Assembly: GCA_028873075.1 (NCBI GenBank)
Contig: JAGWND010000007.1
Coordinates: forward strand, 1-34,430
From: Bacteroidota bacterium
GTDB lineage: Bacteria > Bacteroidota > Ignavibacteria > UBA10030 > UBA8401
DNA: 34,430 bases
Direction of reading: 5' to 3'
The notes under the pieces were generated by a model. The model did no database searches, was not told the origin of the DNA, and saw only the letters and a program-made list of their open reading frames with translations. This document shows positions 9,748 through 19,175 of this stretch, one piece after another. Every line of letters starts with the position of its first letter. Position 1 is the first letter of the stretch. Made by a program: the position numbers and the translations under genes.

Positions 9748-9882
9748 GATTGTTTGATTTCTTTCTTTTGATATGTAGAAGGAAGAATTGCAGTTCAATA
9801 TACAAATTTCACGGAGCATTTACTAACCGCAAGTCATAACAATTCACCCCTGCTTCTTTTTTCACTGTTTTTGGAATAGTTC

Positions 9883-9918
9883 TTGCATTTTTATGCAATC
9901 TATTGTATATTTATGCAG
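9883..9918. promoter_or_regulatory. Tandem ARG-box-like sites overlapping the argC promoter
   Basis: TTGCATTTTTATGCAA (9883-9898) and TTGTATATTTATGCAG (9903-9918); TTGCAT-N17-TATATT. Confidence 0.65.
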
Positions 9919-9940
9919 TTTGATTTTTTGAAAGTAACCC

Positions 9941-10954
9941 ATGAAAATTTCAATCATCGGCGCCTCCGGCTATTCCGGAGCGGAGCTTCTTAACCTCCTT
10001 TTAGGAAGAAGAGGGATCGAAATCGAAAAAGTTTTTGCCAATTCTTCTGCCGGAAAAAAAGTTGAAGAGGTGTATCCTTTTTTCCGGTCAAGAACGGACC
10101 TGACGTACGAGGAATATTCTGCAGAGAAAATTCGAACGAGCGATGTTGTGTTCATCGCTCTTCCTTCCGGCGAAGCGATGCACATTGTTCCCGAGCTGTT
10201 GAAGACAGGAAAACGCGTGATTGACCTCGGCGGAGATTTCCGCTTGAAAGACGCTTCATTGTACTCACGATTTTACAAACGCGCACATGCTGCCGCCGAT
10301 ATTCTCCCGAAAGCTGTATACGGTTTGCCCGAATGGAATACATCCGCCATCGCTTCCGCACACTTGCTTTCAAATCCCGGCTGCTATGCAACAAGCGCAA
10401 TTCTCGCGTTAGTTCCTGTGCTGAAAGATAACTTGATCGAAGCGACAGGAATTGCCGTCAGCTCCCTTTCAGGAGTTTCAGGCGCGGGAAAAAATGCAAC
10501 ACTGGACTACTCTTTCACCGAGTTGAATGAGAGCGTCAGGGCGTATAAAGTCGCGGTTCATCAGCATACACCGGAAATGAAATCGGTTTTAGAAAATATC
10601 TCCCGGCAGAATGTCTCGCTGACGTTCGTTCCCCATCTCATCCCGATCACAAGAGGAATTTACACGACGATTTATGCAAGACCAAAAAAAGCTTTCACGA
10701 AAGATGAGATTATCGCTTCATTCAAGAAACATTATTCAAACGCGCCGTTTGTCCGATTCATCGGCGAAGCGGTGCCGGAAATCAAGCATGTCAACTACAC
10801 GAACTTCTGCGACATCGGCTTCAAAATAGATCTGGAGAATAACCTGCTGATTATCATGAGCGTTATTGACAATCTCGTGAAAGGTGCCGCGGGCCAAGCA
10901 ATTCAAAATATGAATATCATGTTCGGCATGAACGAAACGGAAGGACTCCTGTAA
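9941..10954 (+). CDS. argC: N-acetyl-gamma-glutamyl-phosphate reductase
   Basis: 337 aa; GASGYSGAELLNLL, NPGCYATSA active-site Cys. Confidence 0.97.
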   Translation: MKISIIGASGYSGAELLNLLLGRRGIEIEKVFANSSAGKKVEEVYPFFRSRTDLTYEEYSAEKIRTSDVVFIALPSGEAMHIVPELLKTGKRVIDLGGDFRLKDASLYSRFYKRAHAAADILPKAVYGLPEWNTSAIASAHLLSNPGCYATSAILALVPVLKDNLIEATGIAVSSLSGVSGAGKNATLDYSFTELNESVRAYKVAVHQHTPEMKSVLENISRQNVSLTFVPHLIPITRGIYTTIYARPKKAFTKDEIIASFKKHYSNAPFVRFIGEAVPEIKHVNYTNFCDIGFKIDLENNLLIIMSVIDNLVKGAAGQAIQNMNIMFGMNETEGLL

Positions 10955-10963
10955 GAATTAAAA

Positions 10964-12181
10964 ATGAAAAATTCAAAATTTAAAATTGTTGAGGGCGGAA
11001 TTTCTGCTCCACGCGGTTTTCTTGCTGCCGGTGTTCACGCCGGAATTAAAAAGAAGAAAAAAGATATCACGCTGATTGTTTCCGAAACTCCTGCAATCGC
11101 CGCCGGGGTTTTTACACAAAGCCTTACGCGCGCCGCATGTGTGGATGTTGATCAACAACAGCTTAAACAATCCTCTTATGCGTCGGCAATTCTCATCAAC
11201 AGCGGGAATGCAAACGCGTGCACAGGCGCGCGCGGCTACAAGAACACACTGCAAACAATTGAAACGACCGCTATTGCGCTCGGTATACCGAAGAAGCATG
11301 TCCTCGTTTCTTCCACCGGCGTCATCGGACAATTCCTTCCGATGGACAAGATGACGCTGGGAATTTTCGATGCCGCCAAACAGCTTCGCAAAGATGGAAA
11401 TAACGATGCGGCGGAAGGCATGTGCACCACAGACACGTTCATCAAAGAAACGGCGGTAGAGTTCGAGCTGAACGGTACGCCGGTCCGCATCGGCGGAACG
11501 GCAAAAGGCTCCGGAATGATTGCGCCGAACATGGCAACGATGCTCGCTTTCATCACGACCGACGCAGCGATCGCACGCCCGCTGCTTCAAAAAGCCTTGA
11601 AGCGCGCGACCGACATGTCGTTCAACCGCATCACGGTTGACGGCGATACAAGCACCAACGACATGGTGCTGGTGCTCGCAAACGGCAAGGCAAACAATGT
11701 TCCGATGAAAGAAGAATCGTCCGTGTTCCAAAAATTTTATTCTGCGTTTGAACACGTGCTCATCGCTCTTTCCAAAATGATTGTCAAGGACGGCGAAGGA
11801 GCAACGAAATTCGTTGAAATCACCGTACAAGGAGCGCGAACCCATGCCGATGCCGAACAAGCAGCACGCACTATTGCAAATTCCAATTTGGTGAAGACCG
11901 CGATTCACGGCGAGGATGCAAACTGGGGAAGAATTCTCGCGGCAGTCGGGCGGTCGGGCATCCGGTTCAATCCTGAAAAAGCCGAGATTTATTTCGATCG
12001 CCTTCGCATTCTCGGAAAAAATTACGATATCTCGTTTTCCGAGGCGCTGGCAAAAAAAATTCTTGCAAAAAAAGAAATCACTATTGTCGTTGATCTTCAC
12101 AGCGGAACATCGTCCGCAACATTCTGGACATGCGATCTTTCGAAGGAATACGTCCACATCAACGCGAGTTACAGGTCTTAG
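10964..12181 (+). CDS. argJ: Bifunctional ornithine acetyltransferase / N-acetylglutamate synthase
   Basis: 405 aa; GSGMIAPNMATMLAFITTDA cleavage/active-site motif. Confidence 0.97.
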   Translation: MKNSKFKIVEGGISAPRGFLAAGVHAGIKKKKKDITLIVSETPAIAAGVFTQSLTRAACVDVDQQQLKQSSYASAILINSGNANACTGARGYKNTLQTIETTAIALGIPKKHVLVSSTGVIGQFLPMDKMTLGIFDAAKQLRKDGNNDAAEGMCTTDTFIKETAVEFELNGTPVRIGGTAKGSGMIAPNMATMLAFITTDAAIARPLLQKALKRATDMSFNRITVDGDTSTNDMVLVLANGKANNVPMKEESSVFQKFYSAFEHVLIALSKMIVKDGEGATKFVEITVQGARTHADAEQAARTIANSNLVKTAIHGEDANWGRILAAVGRSGIRFNPEKAEIYFDRLRILGKNYDISFSEALAKKILAKKEITIVVDLHSGTSSATFWTCDLSKEYVHINASYRS

Positions 12182-12239
12182 AAATCATATGATTCAAAAA
12201 CTTTTTCGAAATATGTGCTAACCATACCCCCCTTTGTTC

Positions 12240-12268
12240 CCCCCTTCCCTAATTCTTAGGGAAGGGGG
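12240..12268. repeat. C-rich hairpin repeat
   Basis: CCCCCTTCCCTAA-TTC-TTAGGGAAGGGGG perfect 13-bp arms. Confidence 0.7.
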
Positions 12269-12330
12269 AACGGAGGATGAGCTTAGAGTATCGGTTCTAG
12301 AGTAAAAAATAATTCTATAATTTCATCATA

Positions 12331-13179
12331 ATGAACCAATCAAAAGAAGAAGTCCTGATCGAGGCGCTACCGTACATTCAAAAGTACGAGGGCAAAACGT
12401 TCGTTATCAAATACGGCGGTGCCGCAATGAAGGAGCCGCTGCTGAAAGAAATGTTCGGAAAGGATGTGACGATTCTCCGGAAGATCGGCATCAACATCGT
12501 CATCGTTCACGGCGGCGGAAAAGAGATAACGGAGACAGCAAAAAAATTAGGCATCGAGACACGGTTCGTCAGCGGACAGCGCTACACTGATGAACAGGTC
12601 GTCGAAGTCGTGCAGATGGTGCTCGCGGGAAAAATCAACAAAGAGATCGTCACGCTCATCAACCGCAACAACGGCAATGCCATCGGATTGAGCGGCGTTG
12701 ACAACATGCTGCTGCGCGCGGAAAAATTGATCGAAAACAATACCGACATCGGCCTTGTCGGGAAAGTAGTGGAAGTCAATACGCCGTTCATCAATCTCCT
12801 GCTCGACAAAGGCATGATACCTGTCATCGCCCCCGTCGGCGTGGACGCAAACGGAACAATCTACAACATCAACGCCGATCTTGCGGCGGGAACGATCGCC
12901 GCATCGCTGAAAGCGGAAAAGCTCGTCTACCTCAGCGACATCGAAGGTATCATCGTCAACAACAAACTCATTTCCTCGCTGACCAAACAGGAAGGCGAAC
13001 GGCTCATTGCGGGCGGCTCGATCTTCGGCGGGATGATCCCGAAAGTACAATCGGCATTTGATACGCTCAACGCAGGCGTCAATAAAGTTCATATCATTGA
13101 CGGGCGCATCAAGCACTCCCTCCTTCTCGAAATTTTCACGGACGAAGGAATCGGAACGCAGATGATTCATGAACAATAA
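12331..13179 (+). CDS. argB: Acetylglutamate kinase
   Basis: 282 aa; VIKYGGAAM, VHGGGKEI. Confidence 0.97.
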   Translation: MNQSKEEVLIEALPYIQKYEGKTFVIKYGGAAMKEPLLKEMFGKDVTILRKIGINIVIVHGGGKEITETAKKLGIETRFVSGQRYTDEQVVEVVQMVLAGKINKEIVTLINRNNGNAIGLSGVDNMLLRAEKLIENNTDIGLVGKVVEVNTPFINLLLDKGMIPVIAPVGVDANGTIYNINADLAAGTIAASLKAEKLVYLSDIEGIIVNNKLISSLTKQEGERLIAGGSIFGGMIPKVQSAFDTLNAGVNKVHIIDGRIKHSLLLEIFTDEGIGTQMIHEQ

Positions 13180-13211
13180 GATGTCCGACACCTCCAAGGT
13201 GCCGGACATCT
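13179..13211. repeat. Palindromic repeat overlapping the argB stop
   Basis: AGATGTCCGACACC-TCCAA-GGTGCCGGACATCT, one mismatch in 14. Confidence 0.7.
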
Positions 13212-13229
13212 CAGAACTGGCATAGCTCG

Positions 13230-14150
13230 ATGAAAAAAGATTTCATTTCACTCAACGACATTACAACCAAAGAGCTGTTCGAGCTTTTTGATCTTGCAGA
13301 CACATTACGATCTTCTTCCGCTCGTCAGCCTCTCGCCGGCAAAACCGTCGCGTTGATTTTCCAGAAGCCGTCCCTGCGCACGCGCGTGTCGTTCGAGGTC
13401 GGCGTTCATCAGCTCGGCGGTCATCCGGTCGTTCTCTCGCAGGAAGGAATCGGGGTCGGAACGCGGGAAAAGGCGTCGGACATTGCTCAGCTTCTTTCCC
13501 GCTACAACAACGCCATTGTTGCACGGCTGTACGACCATAAAATCCTTGTAGAGCTTGCACAGCATTCGACCGTGCCGGTCATCAATGCGCTCACCGATCT
13601 GTCGCATCCGTGCCAGATTCTGGCGGACGTGTACACGCTGCGGCAGCACAAAATTCTGCGCGACGGAATAAAAATCGCGTTCATCGGCGACGGCAACAAT
13701 GTCGTCAATTCATGGCTCGAAATGTCGAAGCTAATCCCGATGCACTTCGTACTTGCAGCACCGATCGGTTATGAGCCGAACACTGAAATACTCAAGAGCG
13801 CACAAAACAACGGCGCCAGCACCGTTGAAATTGTTCGCTCACCGGAAGATGCTGCGCGCAATGCGGATGTGTTGTACACGGATGTTTGGATCAGCATGGG
13901 ACAAGAGAACGAGCGGGAAAAACGGATGAAAGATTTTGCCGGGTTTCAAATCAACGGCAAGCTCCTCACGCTTGCACAGCCTAATGCCGTCGTCATGCAC
14001 TGCCTTCCGGCACACCGCGAAGAAGAAATTACCGCCGATGTTTTGGAAGGAACACGCTCAATTGTGCTCGACGAGGCAGAAAATCGTTTGCACATTCAAA
14101 AAGCGATTTTGGCAAAGTTGATCGGAAATAACAGTGGAGTGATACTTTAA
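13230..14150 (+). CDS. argF: Ornithine carbamoyltransferase
   Basis: 306 aa; SLRTRVSFEVGV, HPCQILAD, HCLPAHR. Confidence 0.96.
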   Translation: MKKDFISLNDITTKELFELFDLADTLRSSSARQPLAGKTVALIFQKPSLRTRVSFEVGVHQLGGHPVVLSQEGIGVGTREKASDIAQLLSRYNNAIVARLYDHKILVELAQHSTVPVINALTDLSHPCQILADVYTLRQHKILRDGIKIAFIGDGNNVVNSWLEMSKLIPMHFVLAAPIGYEPNTEILKSAQNNGASTVEIVRSPEDAARNADVLYTDVWISMGQENEREKRMKDFAGFQINGKLLTLAQPNAVVMHCLPAHREEEITADVLEGTRSIVLDEAENRLHIQKAILAKLIGNNSGVIL

Positions 14151-14169
14151 AGTTCTTGTCGTTACCGCC

Positions 14170-14214
14170 CTCACCCCGTCCCCTCTCCCATAGGGAGAGA
14201 GGAAAAAGGGTGAG
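14170..14214. repeat. C-rich hairpin repeat
   Basis: CTCACCC (14170-14176)/GGGTGAG (14208-14214) enclosing CTCTCCC/GGGAGAG. Confidence 0.6.
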
Positions 14215-14260
14215 CAGGATTGATCGCTTATACTATGAGCACCAAAAAATTAATACACGT

Positions 14261-14713
14261 ATGAACAAAGCAAACCGGCTTCTTACCATCAAAGAAATCA
14301 TCCAGTCGAAACCGATTGCGAGCCAGGACGAGCTTGTTCTCGAGCTGCGCAAGCGGAGCTTCGACGTTACGCAGGCAACGCTCTCGCGCGATTTGCGCGA
14401 GCTCGGTGTGGTTCGCATTCATGCGGAAGGAGGCGTGCGCTACGCGCTCAGCGTTGAAAGCGAGGAGCGCAAGCTAAAATCGCTCGTCGGATTTGAAATC
14501 GTGAGCGTAAACTGCAACGAAGCGATGATCGTCATCCGCACGCTGCCGGGGCGCGCGCAGGGAGTAGCGTCGTATATCGACTCGCTTCACAGCCCGGAAA
14601 TTCTCGGCACCGTCGCCGGCGACGATACGGTGCTTGTTCTTCCTTCATCAACGAAGAAAACGCAGACCGTGATGAATTCTATCAAGGAATGGATGGCAAC
14701 AAGGAATGCGTGA
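14261..14713 (+). CDS. argR: Arginine repressor
   Basis: MNKANRLLTIKEIIQSKPIASQDELVLELRKRSFDVTQATLSRDLRELGVVRI; start placed at 14261 because the longer ORF reads through a repeat. Confidence 0.93.
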   Translation: MNKANRLLTIKEIIQSKPIASQDELVLELRKRSFDVTQATLSRDLRELGVVRIHAEGGVRYALSVESEERKLKSLVGFEIVSVNCNEAMIVIRTLPGRAQGVASYIDSLHSPEILGTVAGDDTVLVLPSSTKKTQTVMNSIKEWMATRNA

Positions 14714-14892
14714 ATGCTGTTGTCCCGGAGTCCCGCTGTACGGGGATGCCGTAAAGCGGCATTTAATTCCAGAACAAGATTCTGCGCGGGAGCAAACTCA
14801 CACTCAACTGATTCCTGAAACTGAATGCTCAATATTCAACTCACAACTATCAATATTCAACTATTAACCACGAACAATCATCATAAAGGGAC

Positions 14893-16137
14893 ATGACCTT
14901 GAAAAAACAAAAGATCGCAGTAGCATACTCCGGCGGACTCGACACGTCCGTCATTGTGAAATGGCTACAGGAAAAATATGACGCCGACGTCATCACTGTC
15001 ACGGGCAATCTCGGACAGAAAAAGGAATTGGTCGGCGTAGCCGAAAAAGCGTACAAAACCGGCGCGAAGAAAGTGTACATTCAGGACCTCGCCAAAGAAT
15101 TTGTCGAGGAGTACATTTTCCCCGCGCTGAAAGCCGGCGCGCTGTACGAACACACTTATCCGATGGCAACGGCGCTCGGACGCCCGCTGCTTGCAAAAGC
15201 GCTCGCAGAAGTTGCAAAGCGCGAGCATTGCACCGCGGTCGCGCACGGCTGCACGGGAAAAGGAAACGATCAGGTGCGGTTCGAAGTTTCGATCATGGCG
15301 CTTGCACCGGAACTGAAAGTGATCGCGCCGCTGCGCGAATGGGAATTCAAATCGCGCGAAGAAGAAATCGCGTACTGCGAAGAGCGCGGCATTCCCGTTG
15401 CGGCGACGAAGGCAAGCCCGTATTCCATCGACGAAAATATCTGGGGCACGGCGATCGAGTGCGGCGTTCTCGAAGACCCGATGACCGAGCCGCCGCTCGA
15501 TGCGTTTCAGCGGACGGCGAGTCCCGAAGACGCACCGGACAAACCCATGTACGTTTTAATTGAATTCAAAGAAGGCATACCGGTCGGCTTGAACGGAAAG
15601 AAAATACAGGGCGTTGCCTTGGTTGAAAAGCTGAATGCGATTGCCGGAGCGAATGGCATCGGGCGGTTAGATTTAGTGGAAAATCGTCTTGTCGGAATCA
15701 AGTCGCGCGAAGTGTACGAAGCGCCGGCAGCAGTGACGCTCCATTTCGCTCATCGCGAATTGGAACGGCTGACGCTCGACAAGGAAGTCGCGCATTACAA
15801 AGCGAAAGTCGCTCACGATTACGCCGATTTGATCTACAACGGACTCTGGTTCTCTCCGCTGAAAAAAGCGCTCGATGGTTTCGTGAACGAGACGCAAAAA
15901 AATGTTTCCGGTGTCGTGAAGGTGAGAATGTATAAAGGCAATCTTACTGTCGGCGGACGCGCTTCGCAATTTTCACTGTACGACAAGAAGCTTGCAACGT
16001 ACACCGTCGAAGATCAATACGATCACACGGCAGCGGAAGGCTTCATCAAAATCTACGGCTTGCCGCTGAAGACATTCAACCGCGTGAACAAACCGAGGCT
16101 GTTGAAAGTGAAAAAGATTTTGAAAAGGAAGAAGTGA
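14893..16137 (+). CDS. argG: Argininosuccinate synthase
   Basis: 414 aa; [29 protein letters not shown]. Confidence 0.97.
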   Translation: MTLKKQKIAVAYSGGLDTSVIVKWLQEKYDADVITVTGNLGQKKELVGVAEKAYKTGAKKVYIQDLAKEFVEEYIFPALKAGALYEHTYPMATALGRPLLAKALAEVAKREHCTAVAHGCTGKGNDQVRFEVSIMALAPELKVIAPLREWEFKSREEEIAYCEERGIPVAATKASPYSIDENIWGTAIECGVLEDPMTEPPLDAFQRTASPEDAPDKPMYVLIEFKEGIPVGLNGKKIQGVALVEKLNAIAGANGIGRLDLVENRLVGIKSREVYEAPAAVTLHFAHRELERLTLDKEVAHYKAKVAHDYADLIYNGLWFSPLKKALDGFVNETQKNVSGVVKVRMYKGNLTVGGRASQFSLYDKKLATYTVEDQYDHTAAEGFIKIYGLPLKTFNRVNKPRLLKVKKILKRKK

Positions 16138-16143
16138 ACATTC

Positions 16144-16319
16144 TAGTGCCGTTTTTCAAAAAAACAAAACGTGTTTTTGAAAAGGTGTTTTTCAGCAGAA
16201 ACCGACCCCACCCTAACCCTCCCCTCATAGGGGAGGAATAAATCCTCTGCCCCTTGAAGGGGGGAGAGATTAGAGAGGGGTCGGCGAAACCGCAAGAAGA
16301 CTTTTGAAAAACAGCACTA
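16144..16319. mobile_element. MITE-like element, 18-bp terminal inverted repeats including TA
   Basis: TAGTGCCGTTTTTCAAAA (16144-16161) vs TTTTGAAAAACAGCACTA (16302-16319): 17/18 complementary; no ORF inside. Confidence 0.7.
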
Positions 16320-16332
16320 CCCAGCAAATAAC

Positions 16333-16361
16333 AAAAGACCCGACGCAACGTCGGGTCTTTT
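16333..16361. terminator. Bidirectional intrinsic terminator between argG and the minus-strand lipoprotein
   Basis: AAAAGACCCGACG-CAA-CGTCGGGTCTTTT, perfect 13-bp stem with flanking A and T tracts. Confidence 0.92.
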
Positions 16362-16380
16362 GTTGTGGATTACCTTTTTT

Positions 16381-17247
16381 TCAGTCGGTAATGATGACCA
16401 GATGATTCACACGCCAGAATGCATCGGGCCGTACTATTTTCAGCACGGCTGTTCCGTCACCGGATTGTACTTCCACATAGCTCGAGGTATCCCGCTGGGG
16501 AATAATTTTTTCAATTTTCCCCGGTACCTGAATCGTGCTCTCCGCAGTCTTATCCATCGGCTGAAACTGTGTGTTGTCGAAATTTGCTGCGAGCACCGTT
16601 GTGGAACCGAGCAGCCCCCACAGGAATCCCCCCTCATCGGCAATGACCCCTTTCTTCCTCAGCTCGTCGCGCTTGCCGGCAACATAATAGACCGTGTTGA
16701 GCTTTTGAGTTTGCTCATTGATCGTTTGTTCCCGCTGGGCAATCGTATTTTCGCGATCGGCGATGACCTGCGTTTTTTGCTGCACATCGTTCTGCAGGCT
16801 CTCAACGCGGGTGTTCAAGTCGGCGATAGCTTTCTCGCGGTCATCAAGGTTCTGTTTAAGATCGGCGACCATCTTTTCCAGCCCCGCGTATGCCGCTCCG
16901 GCGTCTTTTAATTTTCTCTCAAGAGCGATCGCTCTCTTTCGGTTTTCGGAAAGCAAACTGCGCATTGCGGCAATGCGGTCAATAATTTGCCGCTTCACCT
17001 CGGCGACGTTCTCAGGCTGCACACCTTCCGTCTTCACGGTTTGCTGAACAACGCCCTTCTCCATCGCCCATGCGCTTTCGATCGTGTTGTGGATGTCATT
17101 GATCGTCGCAGTGACGTCCTCGATGAATTTATCTTTCTCCGCCAACTGCTGCGTCAATTCCTTGTTCCTCTGCTCAAGCTCGTCTTGTTTTCCGCATCCT
17201 GCAAGAATGAGCACAAGCACTGTGAACATCCAGATATTTCTACGCAT
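16381..17247 (-). CDS. Coiled-coil lipoprotein
   Basis: MRRNIWMFTVLVLILAGCGKQ lipobox; long heptad-rich coiled coil. Confidence 0.75.
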   Translation of the reverse strand: MRRNIWMFTVLVLILAGCGKQDELEQRNKELTQQLAEKDKFIEDVTATINDIHNTIESAWAMEKGVVQQTVKTEGVQPENVAEVKRQIIDRIAAMRSLLSENRKRAIALERKLKDAGAAYAGLEKMVADLKQNLDDREKAIADLNTRVESLQNDVQQKTQVIADRENTIAQREQTINEQTQKLNTVYYVAGKRDELRKKGVIADEGGFLWGLLGSTTVLAANFDNTQFQPMDKTAESTIQVPGKIEKIIPQRDTSSYVEVQSGDGTAVLKIVRPDAFWRVNHLVIITD

Positions 17248-17635
17248 ACGAAAATCCTCCTCTCTATGCATTTGTTGAAAAATACTCCCCCCCAATGAAT
17301 TACGTCTAAGTACATTAACACGTTATCAAAGCGGCAAGTTCGCAAAGTTCCGAAGGGCACCCCTGAGATAAGAAATGCTTTATTGAACCCTAATGTTACA
17401 CCGGGGCAAAGTTCACAAAGCCCTGCAAAAATAAACTTTGTAAGTTGTTATTTTGAAATGAATTAAAATGAAAAAGGGGGGATGACAAATCGCACCTTTT
17501 TATTGTGAGAAATAATGCCTCACACTGTTTTTTTGCGACAAGCCATCACTCTCGGGGCTGTCTGACATTTTCGGGCGAAGAGATCCTCCATGTCAAACAA
17601 CTGGAAAGCGTGCCGTCAGACATCATTTCGCTTGA

Positions 17636-17729
17636 GGGCATCTCTAAAAACAAAAATATAGTCATGGTGAGCCCCGCCTTGCGGGGCTCAGCGCGACATT
17701 TTTCTTGCAATCAATTTTTAGAGATGCCC
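17636..17729. mobile_element. 94-bp MITE-like element with TTGA duplications
   Basis: GGGCATCTCTAAAAA (17636-17650) / TTTTTAGAGATGCCC (17715-17729); TTGA at 17632-17635 and 17730-17733; internal GAGCCCCGC-CTT-GCGGGGCTC hairpin. Confidence 0.8.
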
Positions 17730-18947
17730 TTGAGTTACTTCTGCAACTTGTGGAGGGGAAATCAAAATTCTCCGCGCACGGACGAAACGGTTCAAATCGT
17801 ACGGATCGTACAGCGGCGAAGCGGAATCGAAGCTGCTGATGCGTACCATGCCCGAAGAATGAATAAACGTCTCATCCCCTAAGTAAATCCCGACGTGAAC
17901 AATTTTTTCAGGCATGAACGCTGTCGCTTTTTTCCCGAAGAAGAGAAGATCGCCTTTGCGGAGGTTGGAGAAATGCTCGTCGACAGGAATATCGAGTCCC
18001 TCATCGGCTTGCTGATTTGCGTCGCGGTTAAGCTGAAGCCCGTTCATCATGAAAACCGTTTTCGTGAAGCCGGAACAATCAACGGCTTTGGTTGATGCGC
18101 CTCCCCACAAGTACGGAATGCCGATCATCAGCTTTGCAAAATGCTCGATGCCGTCCGGCGTCGGCTTTGTGATTTTTTTCCACGTTTCATAGTCCGTTAC
18201 TCCGTTGGAAAGCAAGTAGCCGGTGCGCCGGTCAGGCAGCTCGATCTTCGTCCACGTACCGACTTTTCCATCGTCTTTCAGCAGCGAACCGGCAACGACA
18301 TCGCTCACCGGATACGAATTCATGTCGGGCGTTTGCCACACTCTGCCGGTAAGATCGGTCACAATTATTTTCTTCGCATTCATCCACGCTTCAGCACCGG
18401 CTTCGGAAGCTTTGATGAACGAATCGTTATCCATCCATCCCAAATAGCGGTCGGGTGTTTGAACATAGCTCCAGCCGCGCTGCACTTTCCATAGACGAAT
18501 GACCGTTCCCATAAGCGACTGCGATGCAAGCTCCGATTGTTCAGCGGGTTTGACGCGCATGTTCGCCACGCTGATGCGGACAATCCCCCACGCCGGCTCG
18601 CCTTTACCGGGGCCGGTAATCACGTTCACGCTGTCAATCACGCGAAAGACAAACGACGAAAGAGAATCGAGAAGCACCTTCTTTGCTTCGGGATTGTTCA
18701 TTTCGCCGTTCACAACCAAGCCGCGATTTGTCCAGTGCGCGGCAACATCAAAGATTGCAACGCGCGTATCGGGCGCGAAAATATTTTTTACGCCGGAAAC
18801 GGTTGCCGCAATTTTCGCATTCTCATCCGAGAGCGATTCGCAGCCCGACAAAATGATGGCGGACAAGCCGGAAAGAAGCGAAAGAGAAATTATGCCGTAT
18901 TGAAAATCGCGCCGAAGGCGACATAGAGAAAAGAAGATTTTTTTCAT
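17718..18947 (-). CDS. NlpC/P60-family lipoprotein peptidase with SH3-like region
   Basis: Lipobox IILSGC; IPYLWGGASTKAVDCSGFTK catalytic Cys, KIVHVGIYLGDETFIHSSG His; start placed at 18947. Confidence 0.9.
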   Translation of the reverse strand: MKKIFFSLCRLRRDFQYGIISLSLLSGLSAIILSGCESLSDENAKIAATVSGVKNIFAPDTRVAIFDVAAHWTNRGLVVNGEMNNPEAKKVLLDSLSSFVFRVIDSVNVITGPGKGEPAWGIVRISVANMRVKPAEQSELASQSLMGTVIRLWKVQRGWSYVQTPDRYLGWMDNDSFIKASEAGAEAWMNAKKIIVTDLTGRVWQTPDMNSYPVSDVVAGSLLKDDGKVGTWTKIELPDRRTGYLLSNGVTDYETWKKITKPTPDGIEHFAKLMIGIPYLWGGASTKAVDCSGFTKTVFMMNGLQLNRDANQQADEGLDIPVDEHFSNLRKGDLLFFGKKATAFMPEKIVHVGIYLGDETFIHSSGMVRISSFDSASPLYDPYDLNRFVRARRILISPPQVAEVTQGHL

Positions 18948-19020
18948 AGGTTGAATGAGAATATGAGCTGAACGATTCTGATGCCAAAGGCATTGAGACT
19001 GTGTGAAAAGAAAAAATGAA

Positions 19021-19087
19021 ACGGTAGCCGCGACCTTCAGGCCGCGTTGTTGAATCAATTTCGCAATCTAAAGATTGCGGCTACCGT
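19021..19087. repeat. Palindromic repeat (GTAGCCGC type)
   Basis: ACGGTAGCCGC (19021-19031) / GCGGCTACCGT (19077-19087), inner GCAATCT/AGATTGC. Confidence 0.75.
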
Positions 19088-19175
19088 CTCCTCATGCGTT
19101 CTCATACATTCTCCATCCCTTTAGAACATATTCTACTAAGAATTCTTCTCTTGTGCAAGTTGCGTTTCCCCATCA

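Noticed and set aside
10973-12157. 394-aa ORF antisense to argJ
   Set aside because: Shadow ORF opposite a confident argJ; Cys/Arg/His-rich composition and no recognisable domain
14156-14260. Longer ArgR N-terminus from the ORF track
   Set aside because: The extra residues are encoded by a palindromic repeat; the ArgR fold starts at MNKANRLLTIKEI
17560-17621. GTCTGAC/GTCAGAC inverted repeat left of the 17636 element
   Set aside because: Only 7-bp arms separated by about 47 bp; may be a decayed palindromic repeat but too weak to call
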